From Crocinitomicaceae bacterium (GTDB taxonomy: Bacteria; Bacteroidota; Bacteroidia; Flavobacteriales_D; Crocinitomicaceae): a stretch of 7,619 bases of DNA. Below, in pieces: positions 5,760 to 7,619 of the stretch. The translations under genes and the position numbers were made by a program. Under the pieces are notes generated by a model. The model was not told the DNA's origin. It saw only the letters and a list, made by a program, of their open reading frames with translations, and made no database searches. The stretch spans positions 1 to 7,619 of the forward strand of contig JALWLM010000072.1 in the NCBI GenBank assembly GCA_027084145.1, read 5' to 3'. Positions within the stretch are counted from its first letter, which is position 1. Every line of letters begins with the position of its first letter.

Positions 5760-7562
5760 ATGGAAATTAGAAATATAGCGATAATCGCACACGTTGACCA
5801 TGGAAAAACCACTTTGGTTGACAAACTAATTGAAGCGGGACAAGTCGAAAATGAAAGAGAAAGACTTACCGGTGATTTGATTATGGATAACAATGATTTA
5901 GAAAGAGAGAGAGGAATTACCATCGTTTCTAAAAACGTATCTGTTTATTATAAAGATACGAAAATTAATATCATTGATACTCCGGGGCATGCGGACTTTG
6001 GCGGTGAAGTAGAACGTGTTTTAAATATGGCGGATGGAGTTTGTTTATTGGTGGATGCCTTTGAAGGCCCAATGCCACAAACACGATTTGTATTAGGAAA
6101 AGCATTGTCTATGGGATTAAAACCTTTGGTGATTATCAATAAAGTAGATAAAGATAACTGTACTCCTGATGAAGTTCATGAAAAAGTTTTTGATCTAATG
6201 TTTGAATTAGATGCTAATGAAGAACAACTCAATTTTCCAACGATGTACGGTTCAGCTAAAAACGGTTGGATGTCCGATGATTGGACAAAGCCAAGCGACA
6301 ACATCACTCCTCTTTTAGATAAAATCTTAGAATATTTTGAACCTAAAAAGAAAGAAAAAGGAAATACACAAATGTTAATTACTTCATTGGACTTCTCTTC
6401 TTACGTTGGTCGAATTGCAATTGGAAGATTAAATAGAGGCGAATTGAAAGAAAACATGCCGGTCATGCTTGTAAAAAGAGATGGTACAAAAGAAAAACAC
6501 AGAATTAAAGAAGTTTTTATTTACGATGGTATTAACCGTGTTAAAGTTAAAGAAGTTAAAGAAGGGGATATCTGCGCTGTAACAGGATTAGAAGGTTTTG
6601 AGATTGGAGACTGTATTTGTGACATCGAAAATCCTGAGCCTTTAGAAACAATCGCCATTGATGAACCTACAATGAGCATGCTTTTCTCAATTAACGATTC
6701 GCCGTTCTTTGGAAAAGAAGGAAAGTTTGTAACCTCGAGACATATTGCGGAACGATTGGAAAAAGAATTGGAGAAAAATCTTGCTCTTCGCGTAGAACAG
6801 ACAGATAAAGCAGATAAATGGATGGTATATGGGCGTGGAGTGATGCATTTATCCGTACTTATTGAAACAATGCGTAGAGAAGGCTATGAATTACAAGTAG
6901 GACAACCACAAGTATTATTTAAAGAAATCGATGGTGTTAAATGTGAACCTATCGAAGAATTAACTATAGATTTACCGGAATCAGTTAGCGGAACTGCCGT
7001 AGAAGCTGTTTCTAAACGGAAAGGTGAAATGAAAAACATGGAACCTAAAGGAGACCGAATGATCATTACATTTGAAATACCTTCCAGAGGAATTATCGGG
7101 CTCCGTAACTTTTTATTAACAGCAACTGCAGGAGAAGCAATCATGACGCATCGTTTTATCAATTACCAACCATATAAAGGAGAAATTCCGGGAAGACAAA
7201 ATGGTTCTTTAATTTCGATGGAACAAGGGACGGCTATCCCATTTTCATTAAATAATCTGCAAGAAAGAGGTACTTTCTTCATTGCTCCGGGAGAAGAAAT
7301 TTATGAAGGTCAGGTCATTGGGGAGCATACTAGATCAAACGATCTTGTAGTTAATGTCACAAAAACAAAAAAGTTAACCAATATGCGCTCATCAGGAGCG
7401 GATGATAAAGTGAAACTTGCTCCACCAAAAGTATTTAGCCTTGAGGAATGTTTAGAATACATTCAAGAAGATGAATATGTGGAAGTAACACCTCAAAACC
7501 TCAGAATGCGTAAAATCATATTAAAAGAAAACGAACGAAAAAGAGCAGGAAATAAAAAATAA
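5760..7562 (+). CDS. typA: Ribosome-associated translational GTPase TypA/BipA
   Basis: Translational GTPase of the EF-G/LepA superfamily (600 residues, near the usual family length). It binds the 70S ribosome in the GTP form and in E. coli assists 50S assembly and growth at low temperature. G motifs are intact: G1 AHVDHGKT (10-17), G2 region RGIT (51-54), G3 DTPGH (73-77), G4 NKVD (127-130) and G5 SAK (165-167). Then come an EF-Tu-like domain II (about 205-292), an EF-G-like domain III (about 303-380), an EF-G domain-V-like part (about 395-478, with PSRGIIGLRN at 441-450) and the TypA-specific C-terminal domain (about 480-595), including IPGRQNGSLIS (476-486) and LTNMRSSGADD (539-549). That C-terminal block separates TypA from LepA and EF-G. 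The start at 5760 fits the family N-terminus MEIRNIAIIAHVDHGKT. It lies 20 bases after deaD and is probably co-transcribed with it. Confidence 0.97.
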   Translation: MEIRNIAIIAHVDHGKTTLVDKLIEAGQVENERERLTGDLIMDNNDLERERGITIVSKNVSVYYKDTKINIIDTPGHADFGGEVERVLNMADGVCLLVDAFEGPMPQTRFVLGKALSMGLKPLVIINKVDKDNCTPDEVHEKVFDLMFELDANEEQLNFPTMYGSAKNGWMSDDWTKPSDNITPLLDKILEYFEPKKKEKGNTQMLITSLDFSSYVGRIAIGRLNRGELKENMPVMLVKRDGTKEKHRIKEVFIYDGINRVKVKEVKEGDICAVTGLEGFEIGDCICDIENPEPLETIAIDEPTMSMLFSINDSPFFGKEGKFVTSRHIAERLEKELEKNLALRVEQTDKADKWMVYGRGVMHLSVLIETMRREGYELQVGQPQVLFKEIDGVKCEPIEELTIDLPESVSGTAVEAVSKRKGEMKNMEPKGDRMIITFEIPSRGIIGLRNFLLTATAGEAIMTHRFINYQPYKGEIPGRQNGSLISMEQGTAIPFSLNNLQERGTFFIAPGEEIYEGQVIGEHTRSNDLVVNVTKTKKLTNMRSSGADDKVKLAPPKVFSLEECLEYIQEDEYVEVTPQNLRMRKIILKENERKRAGNKK

Positions 7563-7576
7563 TGATATTAATCATT
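7561..7576 (+). terminator. Weak hairpin at the end of typA (possible terminator)
   Basis: AATGAT and ATCATT form a perfect 6-bp stem with an ATTA loop, overlapping the typA stop codon and followed by TTAATAAATT. The stem is short and has little GC and no solid T-run, so it is at best a weak terminator. Confidence 0.25.
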
Positions 7577-7589
7577 TTAATAAATTATC

Positions 7590-7618
7590 AAAATAAGTTT
7601 CTTTGATGTTCTTATTTT
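7590..7618. repeat. AT-rich inverted repeat downstream of typA
   Basis: AAAATAAG (7590-7597) and CTTATTTT (7611-7618) are perfect 8-base arms around a 13-base loop, with the right arm ending in TTTT at the window edge. It could be the real terminator of the deaD-typA unit. The loop contains TTTCTTTG (7598-7605), one mismatch from TAnnTTTG, so the same stretch could instead carry a promoter for a gene beyond the window. Confidence 0.3.
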
Positions 7619-7619
7619 A

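Noticed and set aside
5678..5923. Minus-strand open frame spanning the deaD-typA gap
   Set aside because: It runs antisense through the conserved GTPase N-terminus of typA and has low-complexity Phe/Cys/Ser content; no promoter or family resemblance.
1..7619. CRISPR array, tRNA or rRNA gene, insertion sequence, integrase, toxin-antitoxin or defence cassette
   Set aside because: No spaced direct repeats, cloverleaf, transposase or recombinase motifs, or paired small genes were found; every long frame is accounted for by ordinary chromosomal genes.

Overview
The window looks like ordinary chromosomal DNA from a member of the Bacteroidota, most likely class Flavobacteriia. Three things point there: the DNA is AT-rich; a secreted protein ends in a type A sorting domain of the type IX secretion system (T9SS), which is found only in this phylum; and a perfect Bacteroidota-type -7 promoter element (TACCTTTG) sits just upstream of the helicase gene. 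Most genes start without a Shine-Dalgarno sequence, which also fits.

Layout. The left edge (1-339, minus strand) holds the first 113 codons of topA, DNA topoisomerase I, cut by the window end. A 142-base gap follows, with an SD-like motif, a possible topA promoter and a short palindrome. Next on the minus strand is a small protein of unknown function with two membrane segments (about 482-1015, possibly starting as far upstream as 1096). A patatin-like phospholipase of the YjjU type (1138-2001, plus strand) diverges from it. Then comes a 595-residue secreted T9SS cargo protein with an N-terminal MAM/jelly-roll-like domain (2060-3847), closed by a very strong intrinsic terminator (3867-3899). 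The right half is a two-gene unit: deaD/csdA, a DEAD-box RNA helicase (4003-5739), and typA/bipA, a ribosome-associated translational GTPase (5760-7562), only 20 bases apart and apparently read from one promoter at about 3971-3978. The last 57 bases are non-coding and hold two AT-rich hairpins and perhaps the start of the next promoter.

How the genes relate. deaD and typA make functional sense together, since relatives of both act on 50S ribosomal subunit assembly, notably at low temperature. The other genes look like unlinked housekeeping or surface functions. I see no mobile element, CRISPR array, tRNA, rRNA, toxin-antitoxin pair or defence cassette, and no evidence of a new multi-gene system. 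The less explained items are the variant catalytic motifs of the patatin, the unassigned middle of the secreted protein, and the small membrane protein with its uncertain start.
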